DNA of 64,000 nt from positions 1,520,501 to 1,584,500 of the forward strand of contig BROI01000001.1 of the NCBI GenBank assembly GCA_027923505.1. Reading direction: 5' to 3'. Positions 1 through 9,140 of the stretch are shown in pieces. The position numbers and the translations under genes were made by a program. Source of the DNA: Mayamaea pseudoterrestris. Taxonomy: Eukaryota > Bacillariophyta > Bacillariophyceae > Sellaphorales > Sellaphoraceae. The notes beneath the pieces were generated by a model, which saw only the letters and a program-made list of their open reading frames with translations, did not search any database and was not told the origin of the DNA. Positions within the stretch are counted from its first letter, which is position 1. Each line of letters begins with the position of its first letter.

Positions 1-51
1 GCTCCAGCGATTGTCCGTGGCGTTATGAGACATGACAGCAGTTGATGGCAT
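1..51 (-). CDS. Gene A, copy 1: first 17 codons, cut by the window edge
   Basis: The minus-strand start ATG at 49-51 matches the start of gene A at 36,048, and the first 17 codons stay in frame with it. The few base differences include a changed residue or two. The rest of the gene lies to the left of the window, so whether this copy is intact cannot be judged. Confidence 0.6.
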   Translation of the reverse strand, partial: MPSTAVMSHNATDNRWS

Positions 52-597
52 AATTGATGGCAAAGGATTGAGTCAGTGAGGTAGCTGCAGAATTTTTGGC
101 AAACTAGGTCTTGTTGTGATTGAGAATGAACTATGGCCAAGTGCGGAGGCGAACATACCCAGTCGCTCGACGATGAACCAGTGAGCAGGACAAAAACGGG
201 ACGGAGTCGCGCGCCATCGGAGTCATTCTTGGTCACAAGGCTTATTTACAACTGACACGACAACGGAGTATTGTTAGTCTCAGGCGTAAATGATATTTAA
301 ATCAGAATGAAATGTCTGTGGGCAATACTATAGTGGGACCGGCTCGCTCGATGTAAAGCAGCTCCGCATAAAATCACCGTCGCCAAGGATTAATTTGCCG
401 CCAGAGCAAGAATGCTATAGAAAAAGCATCTACCGCTAGCCCTACTTTGAATGGAAAAAGAAAGTCGAAAAGTCTTTAAAATTCGTCGGTTTTACTTGCC
501 CGTATGCGGGTAGCCTAACCAATTTGATGCTGCGAACAAAACATCCTCTATTGGGCCACTGCGGAAGTTAATGCTTACGACTCGCTCACCAACAATG
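52..597. other. Intergenic, 5' of gene A and 3' of gene B (copy 1)
   Basis: No gene is seen. Bases 52 to about 400 are almost identical to 36,049-36,390; 400-590 then diverges strongly from the equivalent stretch of copy 2. The segment should hold the promoter of gene A (minus strand) and the 3' untranslated end of gene B. Confidence 0.5.
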
Positions 598-2364
598 CTA
601 CAGACTCTCTCGCATTGACGCTCGCCGACTCGACGCAACTTGCCCCTTAACTTCAGGTCGATCAACTTTGGAAGGCGACCACTGATGCTTTTGCGCATCC
701 GTCGCTGCAATTATTGCCTCTATGCGGCGATGCAAGTCGCGATTGTCCCTGTCGTGCAGTTTGATCAGTTCGGCAAACTCGTAGACACGTCGTTCAAAGC
801 GCGTGCGGTTCAAATGATCAATTTGGGCCTTCATAGTGTCTTTTTCAACTTGCTCCTCCAGCTCGCGCACTTCCTTTTCGTATTGCTCGTCCATGGTTTT
901 GAGCTTGTCGTGTTCCTCGGAGACGCGCTTATGGTGAGCATCCAGCCGCTTCTTGTAGTCGTCCAACTCGACAGTCTTTTCCTCCAGTCGCGCGTTGTTG
1001 ATGCGAAGGTTTTGACAATTGGTGCGCATGGTTTGATTGTGCTCGCGTATTTGGGCATTCTCGCGTCGAAGTAAATCAGCCGCTCGCTGGTTGCTTTCAA
1101 TGTCACTGGATCTGGGCATGGGTGTACCGTTCATTTGCTGGTACTCGGCGCTAGACACGGCCTTTAGCTTGCGCATGGTTTTGGAGCGGTTCTTTTCAAT
1201 GGCGGCGAGCTCCGAATGCATTCCTTCCTCGGTTGCTTTGAGTTGCCCCTCCAACTGTTGTATGCGCAGCAAGTCCTCCTTCATTGTGTTGACAATCTTT
1301 GGAATAAACGGCTTTTGCTTCACGTAGTCACTCAGCCGTCGAGTTGGACGATTGCTGCTGAGTGGAGCAACCCCGCGATGGTGTGGCGAAGAAGTTGCAA
1401 CCAGACTGCGCAGGGACGAGCGTCCGCGATGACTTGGCGACGACTGCGACGGGCTCAGCGGATCGAAGCAATCCATGGTTTCTTCCGTCACATTTTGTCG
1501 ACGAGAGTCCGACATGACCGAAGAAGGCGATGCCATCGCAGTCAATTTGCTTTTGCTGCTGCTCTTGCCGACGGGACTCGTAAAGGGTGACGATGCAAGT
1601 TTATTGCTGCTTCCGTTGCGCTTCATCTTCTTGTCCTTCGTTTCAGACTTTTTAATCTTCTTTGACTTCTTTTCCGACGAACGTTTTCTTGGTGTCCGCA
1701 AACTGACATCATCGCCACTGTCGTTCGAGTCAAGCTCCACCAGAGTCAACGTTTCCTCGACATTGACATGGCGATACCGTGGTGTCCGCACGCAGGACTG
1801 TGGCGAGTCGTACTGAAACTGCGAGAGGCTGGCGACGCTTGTAACCAAGTGATCTTGCACCGAAACGTCATTGTCGTCATCATCTTCATCGTCCATATCG
1901 AGCGAAAGACAGCTCCTGCTTATTGAAGATGCATCCGGTCTGGTAGTTGGTGACAGTAGAGCGAGTCGCTGCAATTCATCGTCAAGCGAAAGACTGCTGC
2001 TGTTGCTGCCGTCCAGGTCGATCTTTTTTGTTTTCCGTCGCGACACTTTCGATGAACTCGAAGGTCGCCGGGACGATGGTCTACTTGCGGTACTTGTGAC
2101 TGACGAGGGCGATTGCTCCTGCTGTCCCGATGCACTCAATCGCCGCTTGGTATCCGGACTTGATGGATGATGCGCCAGCAACATTGTCAAGTCATTGTTG
2201 CTGCTACTTTTACCAGCTTGAAAGTTCTTGCCGAGGCGACCAAGAAAGCCTCCTCCAGGAGAGTTGGGGCTGTCGGGTGCTGACTCGAATTGTTCTTGGT
2301 AAAGTTTGTTGGCAATGAGGGACGGTGATGATTGATGGGAGCGACTGCGAGCAATGGATGTCAT
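598..2364 (-). CDS. Gene B, copy 1: Ser-rich protein with C-terminal coiled coil
   Basis: An intact frame of 588 residues starts at ATG 2,362-2,364. The first ~350 residues are Ser/Arg/Asp-rich and look disordered, with basophilic-kinase-type RRxS sites (RRLSASG, RRLSDYV, RRASMRESL). Roughly residues 355-560 are strongly heptad-like and charged (for example ARLEEKTVELDDYKKRL), predicting a long coiled coil. No enzyme domain is recognised; a scaffold or cytoskeletal role would be a guess. It matches the 582-residue copy at 36,590-38,338 with scattered substitutions and in-frame indels. That pattern means both copies have been kept open, or are alleles. It diverges from the MYND gene across a short shared promoter. 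Confidence 0.8.
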   Translation of the reverse strand: MTSIARSRSHQSSPSLIANKLYQEQFESAPDSPNSPGGGFLGRLGKNFQAGKSSSNNDLTMLLAHHPSSPDTKRRLSASGQQEQSPSSVTSTASRPSSRRPSSSSKVSRRKTKKIDLDGSNSSSLSLDDELQRLALLSPTTRPDASSISRSCLSLDMDDEDDDDNDVSVQDHLVTSVASLSQFQYDSPQSCVRTPRYRHVNVEETLTLVELDSNDSGDDVSLRTPRKRSSEKKSKKIKKSETKDKKMKRNGSSNKLASSPFTSPVGKSSSKSKLTAMASPSSVMSDSRRQNVTEETMDCFDPLSPSQSSPSHRGRSSLRSLVATSSPHHRGVAPLSSNRPTRRLSDYVKQKPFIPKIVNTMKEDLLRIQQLEGQLKATEEGMHSELAAIEKNRSKTMRKLKAVSSAEYQQMNGTPMPRSSDIESNQRAADLLRRENAQIREHNQTMRTNCQNLRINNARLEEKTVELDDYKKRLDAHHKRVSEEHDKLKTMDEQYEKEVRELEEQVEKDTMKAQIDHLNRTRFERRVYEFAELIKLHDRDNRDLHRRIEAIIAATDAQKHQWSPSKVDRPEVKGQVASSRRASMRESL

Positions 2365-2690
2365 CTTTGATAGGAGGCTGAAGAGGGGATCGTCTATAGA
2401 GGCAGCTTCTCTCGTCAGTGATTCTATCTACTATCGTATACCGTGAAGGAGAGCTTAAGAAATGAATGAAGGGGATGGCTTGTCGTCGTGGCAAGACTGA
2501 CGAGTTTGCGATGCAAGCTTGCGAAGAATCGGATGGACATTTGAATGACGTCACGGTCATTCAAGTCGTTCATGCACGACCGGATTTAAAAACGGTGCGA
2601 CATGAGAATCCTCGATGGATCCATGCGTTTTTGTTCCTGATCGAAGAACAGAATATTCATCCTCAAAGAAGTGCTTTCTATACATCTACC
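2365..2690. promoter_or_regulatory. Divergent B/C promoter (copy 1) with inverted repeat and TGACGTCA
   Basis: This is the 326-bp space between the start codons of B (minus) and C (plus). At 2,541-2,564 a perfect 9-bp inverted repeat, TTGAATGAC ... GTCATTCAA, is separated by 6 bp. Its left half overlaps the palindrome TGACGTCA (2,546-2,553), the bZIP-type CRE core. The same element is unchanged at 38,515-38,538. Regulation by a bZIP factor is an inference. Confidence 0.45.
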
Positions 2691-4595
2691 ATGAGCTCCC
2701 AAGGAGGCCAACGCAACATGAACATTACACCTGGCGACTTTGTCGAGCTGACTTGCGAAGGCTATAAGGGCAAGCGCGGCTACGTGCTGGAACGTCCAGG
2801 CCCAGGCCAGAGAGTAATAAACCACGTAAGCGACGCTTCTTCTCATAGCTTATCTGTCGTGATTGACAATGATTATCCGTACTATGTCCCCTCCGAAGCA
2901 AGGGCGAATGAATATTTGAGCGTTGATCGAGAGGACTTGATTCTTTTACAAAAGGAACTGGTGAGATTTCAGGTGCGAGTGTGCGACTACAAGTCGAGCA
3001 AATTTCCATGTCTCGGCGTTGCAGCAGCGCCATCGTATTCTCGGCAAGAGATAGCATTCGACACCGAGTCAGTGTTTCGAAAGATGTATCGTCCTTCCAT
3101 TGAAGAATTACCGGGACCGCATACTGTAGAATCCGTTTTTAAAGATGTTGAGACGGAGAGCTTGTTCCGTGACATGTTCAAAGGGAACAACCTGGTTCTG
3201 ACTTGGATGCACTATTTTGAAAAGGATACAAATGATGACATAGGAGACCATTTAGAGAATTGCAGGCCGACGCTCATAACTCATGTTTACGAAGCGAAGC
3301 CGGATGGAACGCTTGTGGAATTAGGATTTGTCGGGGGTTTTCCAAAAGCGTCTCGAAACCACAGCGAGAAGGCGTATCAGACTAGATATAATTGGCTCGA
3401 CAGACGGCTAAGCGAAAACCAACTCACACTGGGACAAGCACGTGCCCTGCTCGAACGAATTTTTCATCTTCTATTTCGTTTGGTTGCTTTTGATCTCGGC
3501 AACTACAATGCGGCCGCCATAGCCCGCGGTATGGTAATGTCATACAAGGATGAAAATAGGTGGAAAGAAGCTGTGGACTTAGAAATGATCACAGGTGACT
3601 TGATGTCAGTATCACCGCGAAAAGATGCTTTGTTTTTCGAGCTTTACAAGATCAGTACCTGCCTTGATGCATGCGCCAGGTACCGTGAGGCCGGAGCCCT
3701 TTATGGTCAAGCTATTGAATGCTATCGCAATGTCCCAGACAATTATGCTACTTTCCCACCCATGGAAATCGATTCTCGTCTTCAAGAGCGTCTCTGGCTC
3801 GAAGTCATTATGCACTACCAGAAAGGGCGTGCGTACTCGAGTTGTTGCAGTGGGGAGCTTGCTGAGACTTCATTGCTTGCTAGTCTGAGAAAGCTGTTTA
3901 AAAACTTGCATGGATATCAAGCCTTTGACGAGCCCCTTTTTCAAAAACATATGCAGAGCTAATTAGTTTGCTGTATGCTTGCGTGGATTCGCTCGGTGGT
4001 GACGGAGTTGCGTCCCCGATAAACGAAGTCGCAAACCTATTGCGCGCGGCGGTGTTATCGGCTCGCTTGAAGCCAGACCAACCGGAACCACCAATATTTA
4101 TCGCAGATCGATACCGACGAGATCCACGCGCTGCCAAGAAAGCTCTCCAAAAGCTTTTCAGCAAAATCAGTCTCTTCTTTTCGATCACATGTGAGCTCTT
4201 GGAAAAAGATTGGTGCGGTGGCGAACGTTCCTCTGGACCCGGAGCTCATGTTGCAAATGTACAGGCAGGACAACGGGCCAATGAGGACGCACGCAATGCT
4301 TACCTTCGAGCAGCGCTTGTTGTACCTCCTATATACAGTTGTTGTTTCCCAGATTGCTGTAAGGCAGATGAAAACAGTAAGATGTTTAATTGCTCGCGGT
4401 GTAAATCGATTGACTACTGGTACGTCGCGGTGCAAAATGCCGCTACCGTAATATCAATTTGTCTTGACTCATCCAATTTGTTTATTTTGCAGCTCCAAGG
4501 AATGCCAGGTTGCACATTGGAAGGCGCACAAGAAGGATTGCAAGCGAATCGCTGCCCAACTTGAAGCACGACGCGCTCAGCGCAACGATGAATGA
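2691..4595 (+). pseudogene. Gene C, copy 1: MYND zinc-finger protein, frame broken
   Basis: Nearly identical to the intact gene at 38,665-40,573, but the frame is interrupted at a few spots: near 3,850 (one-base shift in a G run), near 3,946-3,955 (an A lost from a run, giving a stop at 3,960-3,962), near 4,148-4,160, and near 4,262. Between these spots the two copies match almost base for base, including the 3' intron and its splice sites. The changes resemble read errors rather than long neutral decay, because silent substitutions are almost absent. If real, the gene has lost its C-terminal MYND finger and cannot bind zinc there. Confidence 0.75.
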
Positions 4596-4754
4596 GCAGC
4601 GCTCTGTAGTAAAAATTCCTATCATTTAATCGTTTTAAATCTATTGGTATATTTCTTTTAACACGCATTTACATTCATCCCTATAGTCGAGTCGTATCAT
4701 CCAGACGAACGTCTTTTGATCTCAACAGCCTTTCAACCAACCCATTACTCGCTT

Positions 4755-5289
4755 TTAATCATCCTCGCTAGCAGATGCATCCTTCTCCTTGTTGTCACTA
4801 TCCTCCGCCTCGACTCTTTCAGTTTCATTCTTATCATCACTCTGTTCCATCTTCGCTTCATACTCTTGCGACGCCTTGACTCGCTCCTCCAGCAGTTCCG
4901 TCGCATTGGCGTTTGGATTCACGTTTTTTGCCAAACGGATTGATGGGTCGCTGGTCGTGCGCAAAAGGTGGTCGATCCGTATTGTTGCCGCGCCGGGCCT
5001 GCGGGTTCCACACCTTGAGCTCCTTGGTGGGCGACGACATTTTTTTGGTGGGCATGGAGGCGCGCTTGACGGAGTATTCGGTGCTATGGAATATTTCACT
5101 GGCGCTGCTGTTTGGATTCACATTTTTACCGAGCGGGTTGATGGGTTCCTGATCCGTACTGGCAAGGTTGTTGAGGGCGTGACCCTTGCCGTGCTGGTGC
5201 TGCTGGACCTTTCGATCTTGGGGGATTCTTGTGAAACATGGCGCGGAGTGGCGGAGTCTGCTGCCGGACGTTTCTGGTTCGTCTGACAT
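4755..5289 (-). pseudogene. Gene D, copy 1: small acidic protein, frame broken
   Basis: Equivalent of the 178-residue gene at 40,735-41,271. Start (ATG at 5,287-5,289) and stop (4,755) are both present, but homopolymer-length changes near 4,926, 5,040 and 5,215 and short indels near 5,070 and 5,250 shift the frame repeatedly. The two repeat motifs of the family (INPxGKNVNPN type) are still recognisable. The changes are mostly run-length differences (for example six T against five), the typical error of uncorrected long reads. Confidence 0.7.
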
Positions 5290-5562
5290 GATGTATTTTT
5301 CTTGGCTTTATCGTTGTATTTGTGTGGTAGGTGCTGCTGCCGTCGAGATTCGATGCAAGTGACGAGGCACGAGGCTCGCCGTGGCGGAGGGCGCGGCGTC
5401 GGCGTGACCTCAAGCAGTCATCAACTCGCGCGTCGTGACCGACAAAACTGTGACTCATAGTTTGGATCTCTACTTACGCACAGCTGTTTCGGGATCTTGT
5501 TTCATGTCTTAGCGCGACTAAAAAATTCTGGATCTCCATCCAACCGCACACCAAGTTCCACC

Positions 5563-6393
5563 ATGATGAAAGGCTCGCTGTCACACAGTCGCTCTCGCTC
5601 CGATTCCTCCATTTTCATTCTACCATTACTATTGACGCTCTATTTCTTGACTCGTCCGTCACTGTCACTATCTAATTCGCCCGCAATTACAACAATGTCA
5701 GCTGCCGCTGCCACCAAGCAAATACCCGGCGCCCTCATTTTTCTGCACGGCCTGGGCGACTCCCCATCCGGCTGGTCGCATTTGCAGCGGTCCTTGGCGC
5801 AGCTGCGTCCAAGACTGGCAGAATTGACGTACATATTTCCAGCGGCTCCCATGGTGGCCATTAGCATCAACGGCGGCGCCCGCATGCCGGGGTGGTTCGA
5901 TCTACTGGAGTGGCCCGTGAGTGTCGGCGATCCAGAGGATGAAGCAGGACTAAAGGCGGCCGTCACGCAGCTGCATGATGAAATAAGCAAGCTGGAAGAG
6001 TCTGGTGTTCCGAAGAGTCGCATTGTTGTCGGCGGTTTCAGTCAAGGCGCGGCCGTTGCACTACTGGCAGCCTATCACGCTAAAGTGCAGCCAGCCAACA
6101 GCGCGCCACTTGCTGGAGTCGTTGCACTCTCCGGATGGCTGACCATGACTAGTGACTTGCAAGTATCTCATAACATTGCCAAGAATACGCCATGCTGGTG
6201 GGCGCATGGAGCATATGACGACAAGGTGTTGTACGCGCAGCAAGCCTTTGGTGCAGGCAAGCTAAAGGAACACAAGGTTAATGTCTCCACGACGAGCTAT
6301 CCCATGGGCCATGAGAGCTGCGCGGAGGAAATGAACGACTTGGCCAAGTTTCTGGATGAAACACTGTTTGGAGCGGAACAATCGGAGCTATAG
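5563..6393 (+). CDS. Gene E, copy 1: acyl-protein thioesterase / lysophospholipase family
   Basis: An intact 276-residue alpha/beta hydrolase of the APT1/LYPLA family. These enzymes remove palmitoyl groups from protein cysteines and can hydrolyse lysophospholipids. An N-terminal hydrophobic stretch (about residues 16-33) precedes the catalytic core, which begins with HGLGDS. The nucleophile Ser is in GFSQG, the Asp in an HGxxDxxV segment, and the His in MGHES. The first 150 residues are almost identical to copy 2 (41,551-42,381). From about base 6,010 onwards the copies diverge by several percent, marking the edge of a homogenised tract. The start chosen is the first ATG (5,563); a shorter form from MSAAAAT (5,695) would lack the hydrophobic leader. 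Confidence 0.88.
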   Translation: MMKGSLSHSRSRSDSSIFILPLLLTLYFLTRPSLSLSNSPAITTMSAAAATKQIPGALIFLHGLGDSPSGWSHLQRSLAQLRPRLAELTYIFPAAPMVAISINGGARMPGWFDLLEWPVSVGDPEDEAGLKAAVTQLHDEISKLEESGVPKSRIVVGGFSQGAAVALLAAYHAKVQPANSAPLAGVVALSGWLTMTSDLQVSHNIAKNTPCWWAHGAYDDKVLYAQQAFGAGKLKEHKVNVSTTSYPMGHESCAEEMNDLAKFLDETLFGAEQSEL

Positions 6394-6554
6394 TCGAGAA
6401 GGAATGAACGAAACGTATGCATGTATGCGACGCACGGGATATGTCGTGCTCCGCTTGTGGATTATTCGTACAGTCAGCTACTAGTACGTAGTGTCAACAA
6501 TGCTATAATTACATGTAAACTACTTTACAAATATGCTAATGCAATTGACCCGCT

Positions 6555-7919
6555 CTAGTACACGACGCTACCATGCTCGCCGCCGCGACTCGCCCAGCGG
6601 GCCGATCGCGTCAATCCGCGCTTGGACAGTGACTTTTTTCGCTCCGTCGCCACCTCCAACGTCTTGCCAGTATTCTTGGTGATACTGCCACTCAATGATC
6701 CACTGCTGCTACGCAGGAAGCGGCCAAGGAACAGGGATGGACTGGCGGCTCGGCAATGGTCCAGCATGGTGGTGGAAGCAGATCGCTGCACGGCATTCTT
6801 GATGGGAGATATTACAATACTTTCGTCGTCGTCACTCGACAAACCTTCGTCATCCTCCTCCATAATAGTAAAGACGGCCGATGAACTAGTAGTGTCATTG
6901 TTGTAATCGAGACTTTTGCTGATGCGATCCGTCTTGTCGCCTTGGCGCGACTGCGCGTAAATGTTGACCAGTACGTCGCCCATTTGCAAGCTAGCTGACT
7001 TGCTGGTAGTGGTGCCTGCATGGTCGTTTGCTTTTGCAACGAGCGGTGGCGGCGCCACGTTCCGCTGGATGGTGCGGTTACAATGTTGTTGCGTTTCAAA
7101 GACGCGCTTCTTGCGAGAAAAGGCTTGACTGTGGCGCGGCGGCGAAACGTACGCCGGCGGCGTGATATTCAGTTGCTTAATTGGACTTGGAGCGCGACCG
7201 TGACTCGTGGAAATCAAGAGTGGCGGCCGCACGGGACATTTAGTGTTGGCGGTATGCGACAGCTGCTCCTTCCAATTTGCCTCCTGCTCCGGGAGAGCGT
7301 CAAAGTACATGTAGTCGCCAACGTCATTGTGCGACACTATGGTCGATGCGACGCTGCAATTTTCGTCGTCGTCCTCCATAACATCGTCCGTTGATTGCTG
7401 CTGCTGTACCTTCGTCGTCGTCGCTGCATACTGATACTCCAAGTGAACGGGAAGACTCTGCACCGACGCTGCATCGTCCTCGTCGTTACCATTTCCGGTA
7501 ATGCGATTGTACTCGGCTTCAATGTCACTGACACTTGTCAAGGATGATTGTCGTTGCCGAAAGCTGCGTCGTCGCGGCGACATTGAAACACTCCGAGCCG
7601 CAACATTGGTGAGAAAGGAGCGAGACCGTCCGTCGTTGCGTGACGCGTTGCAACGAATGGTGGCTTCGTAGTGGGCGGCGCGACTTGCAACGACTGAGGA
7701 AAATAGCGGCATGGGAGTGCCGGGACGAAAACTCATGGTGCTGCAAATATTGTTGTTGTGTGATTGTGAGAGAGAAGTCGTCGTCGTTATGTTTGTGAGC
7801 ATCAAAAGTGACTGGGCAGGACTCGCAGTCTCTTGGATGCGGACAAAACGATGAGCACGATTCTTCGGCTTCGTTTTGCGTTCGCGAAATTCGCTCATTC
7901 GTTGCGAACACAGAAGCAT
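6555..7919 (-). CDS. Gene F, copy 1: Ser-rich disordered protein
   Basis: An intact frame of 454 residues from ATG 7,917-7,919, ending near 6,555. Composition is rich in Ser, Asp, Arg and Gln with several acidic patches (EEDDEGLSSDDDES type), and no fold or catalytic domain is recognised. Conserved islands against copy 2 (461 residues, 42,545-43,930) are the N-terminus, the SVSDIEAEYNRI segment, the MGDVLVNIYAQSR segment and the basic C-terminus (SKRGLTRSARWASRGGEH). Many in-frame indels separate the copies, so the reading frame appears to be under constraint. It is divergent from gene G and convergent with the thioesterase gene E. Confidence 0.75.
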   Translation of the reverse strand: MLLCSQRMSEFRERKTKPKNRAHRFVRIQETASPAQSLLMLTNITTTTSLSQSHNNNICSTMSFRPGTPMPLFSSVVASRAAHYEATIRCNASRNDGRSRSFLTNVAARSVSMSPRRRSFRQRQSSLTSVSDIEAEYNRITGNGNDEDDAASVQSLPVHLEYQYAATTTKVQQQQSTDDVMEDDDENCSVASTIVSHNDVGDYMYFDALPEQEANWKEQLSHTANTKCPVRPPLLISTSHGRAPSPIKQLNITPPAYVSPPRHSQAFSRKKRVFETQQHCNRTIQRNVAPPPLVAKANDHAGTTTSKSASLQMGDVLVNIYAQSRQGDKTDRISKSLDYNNDTTSSSAVFTIMEEDDEGLSSDDDESIVISPIKNAVQRSASTTMLDHCRAASPSLFLGRFLRSSSGSLSGSITKNTGKTLEVATERKKSLSKRGLTRSARWASRGGEHGSVVY

Positions 7920-8244
7920 CGCAACGATACTAACTGATGATAGTCACAAATCGATCGTGCGGACAGGGAATTCAAACGTGTTTACGTCGTTCCGGTTCTT
8001 AGTGGCGCGGCACGCTTTCGCTTTCCGTGGCTCACTTTTTCTTTCCAATCCAACGGCTCACTCATGCCATGTTCGATTCCTTCGACAGCCACAAAGCAAG
8101 GTTATCGTCGGAACATTCTAAAATCGAGAGCAAGCAAGAGCTGGAAAGCTTTCTTTTGTGCAGTCCTCCGCCTCGTTCCTTCCAACGAACGATATCAAAC
8201 AGCCGTTCGCTTCACTGAAATTTGACACTCTCCGAAGTTCCATC
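7920..8244. promoter_or_regulatory. Divergent F/G intergenic region (copy 1)
   Basis: This 325-bp spacer lies between the starts of F (minus) and G (plus), so both promoters should be here. Part of it (8,030-8,105) is well conserved against 44,040-44,115. No TATA box or palindrome stands out. Confidence 0.35.
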
Positions 8245-8874
8245 ATGACCACGATGACCACCAACTATGTGCTGGAAACGTCGCCGTTACACCAACCGAC
8301 AAGTTTCAAATGTTGTCGCGCGCGGCCCCCATTAAGTAGCAACGTTCTTTCGTTGCAGCATGATGAAAACAATGGCGACGACGGTGAATCATCTACACTG
8401 AGTCTCACGTATTCCATGTCGACGACGGCCAGTAGTGTCGCCGACGACGATGAGTTTTCCTTTGCCGACATGATGCAAGTCTTGGATGCTCATGACGACG
8501 GCAAACATTTGCTTCGGAAGCGACGCTCGACCAGCGATGAAACGTCCGCGAGTGGTGCAGAATCATTGGCATGCAGTACGACGGGCCATGACGTTGTGGT
8601 CGCACAAGCCACTACTGACAATGAATCAATCGCATTGCATGGCGCAGACAACTTGCATGAACAAAAGGAAGCAAAGCAACATTGTCCATCATTGTCGTCG
8701 GTAGACGCATCAAACGATGACGACAAGTCATCGTTGCCGCTGACCATGATGCACAGCAATAAGGTTCGCGATGATGAGCTTGATCAGTTGGAGGAATTGT
8801 GTCAAACATCACCATGGATGGTTTGTCTGGTGGATGCGATCAAGAATCTAACCAGTCTTGAACGTTACTATTAG
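8245..8874 (+). CDS. Gene G, copy 1: small acidic disordered protein
   Basis: An intact frame of 209 residues from the ATG at 8,245 (context CATCATGACC). The middle is Ser/Asp-rich and low in hydrophobics. Two islands are well conserved against copy 2: STLSLTYSMSTTAS followed by DEFSFADMMQV, and the C-terminal 25 residues, which include SPWMVCLVDAIKNLTSLE. The ordered hydrophobic C-terminus suggests a short helix that binds a partner. No known family is recognised. It is convergent with the ArgRS gene. Confidence 0.7.
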   Translation: MTTMTTNYVLETSPLHQPTSFKCCRARPPLSSNVLSLQHDENNGDDGESSTLSLTYSMSTTASSVADDDEFSFADMMQVLDAHDDGKHLLRKRRSTSDETSASGAESLACSTTGHDVVVAQATTDNESIALHGADNLHEQKEAKQHCPSLSSVDASNDDDKSSLPLTMMHSNKVRDDELDQLEELCQTSPWMVCLVDAIKNLTSLERYY

Positions 8875-9140
8875 CTCTGCGGTCATGTGTAATTCGTCTG
8901 TTTGTTCTGCGTTTGTTCCAGTTAGCACCGGTGGAAGATCGCATGGCGGTCTTTGTAAACCGTTGTAAACGTCAAGTGAGAAAAAGTCAAAGTGGTAAAA
9001 GAGCTGGCTACTACCGGTAGTTTAAGCATTGGCGTAGCAATAGCAAGTACAGAATTAAGCATCTTTGAACTCGACTACCAGAAGTTTTACCCTCAATTTA
9101 CAAGACGTGTGTATGTAGATGAAGCATAGCATACAGCTAC

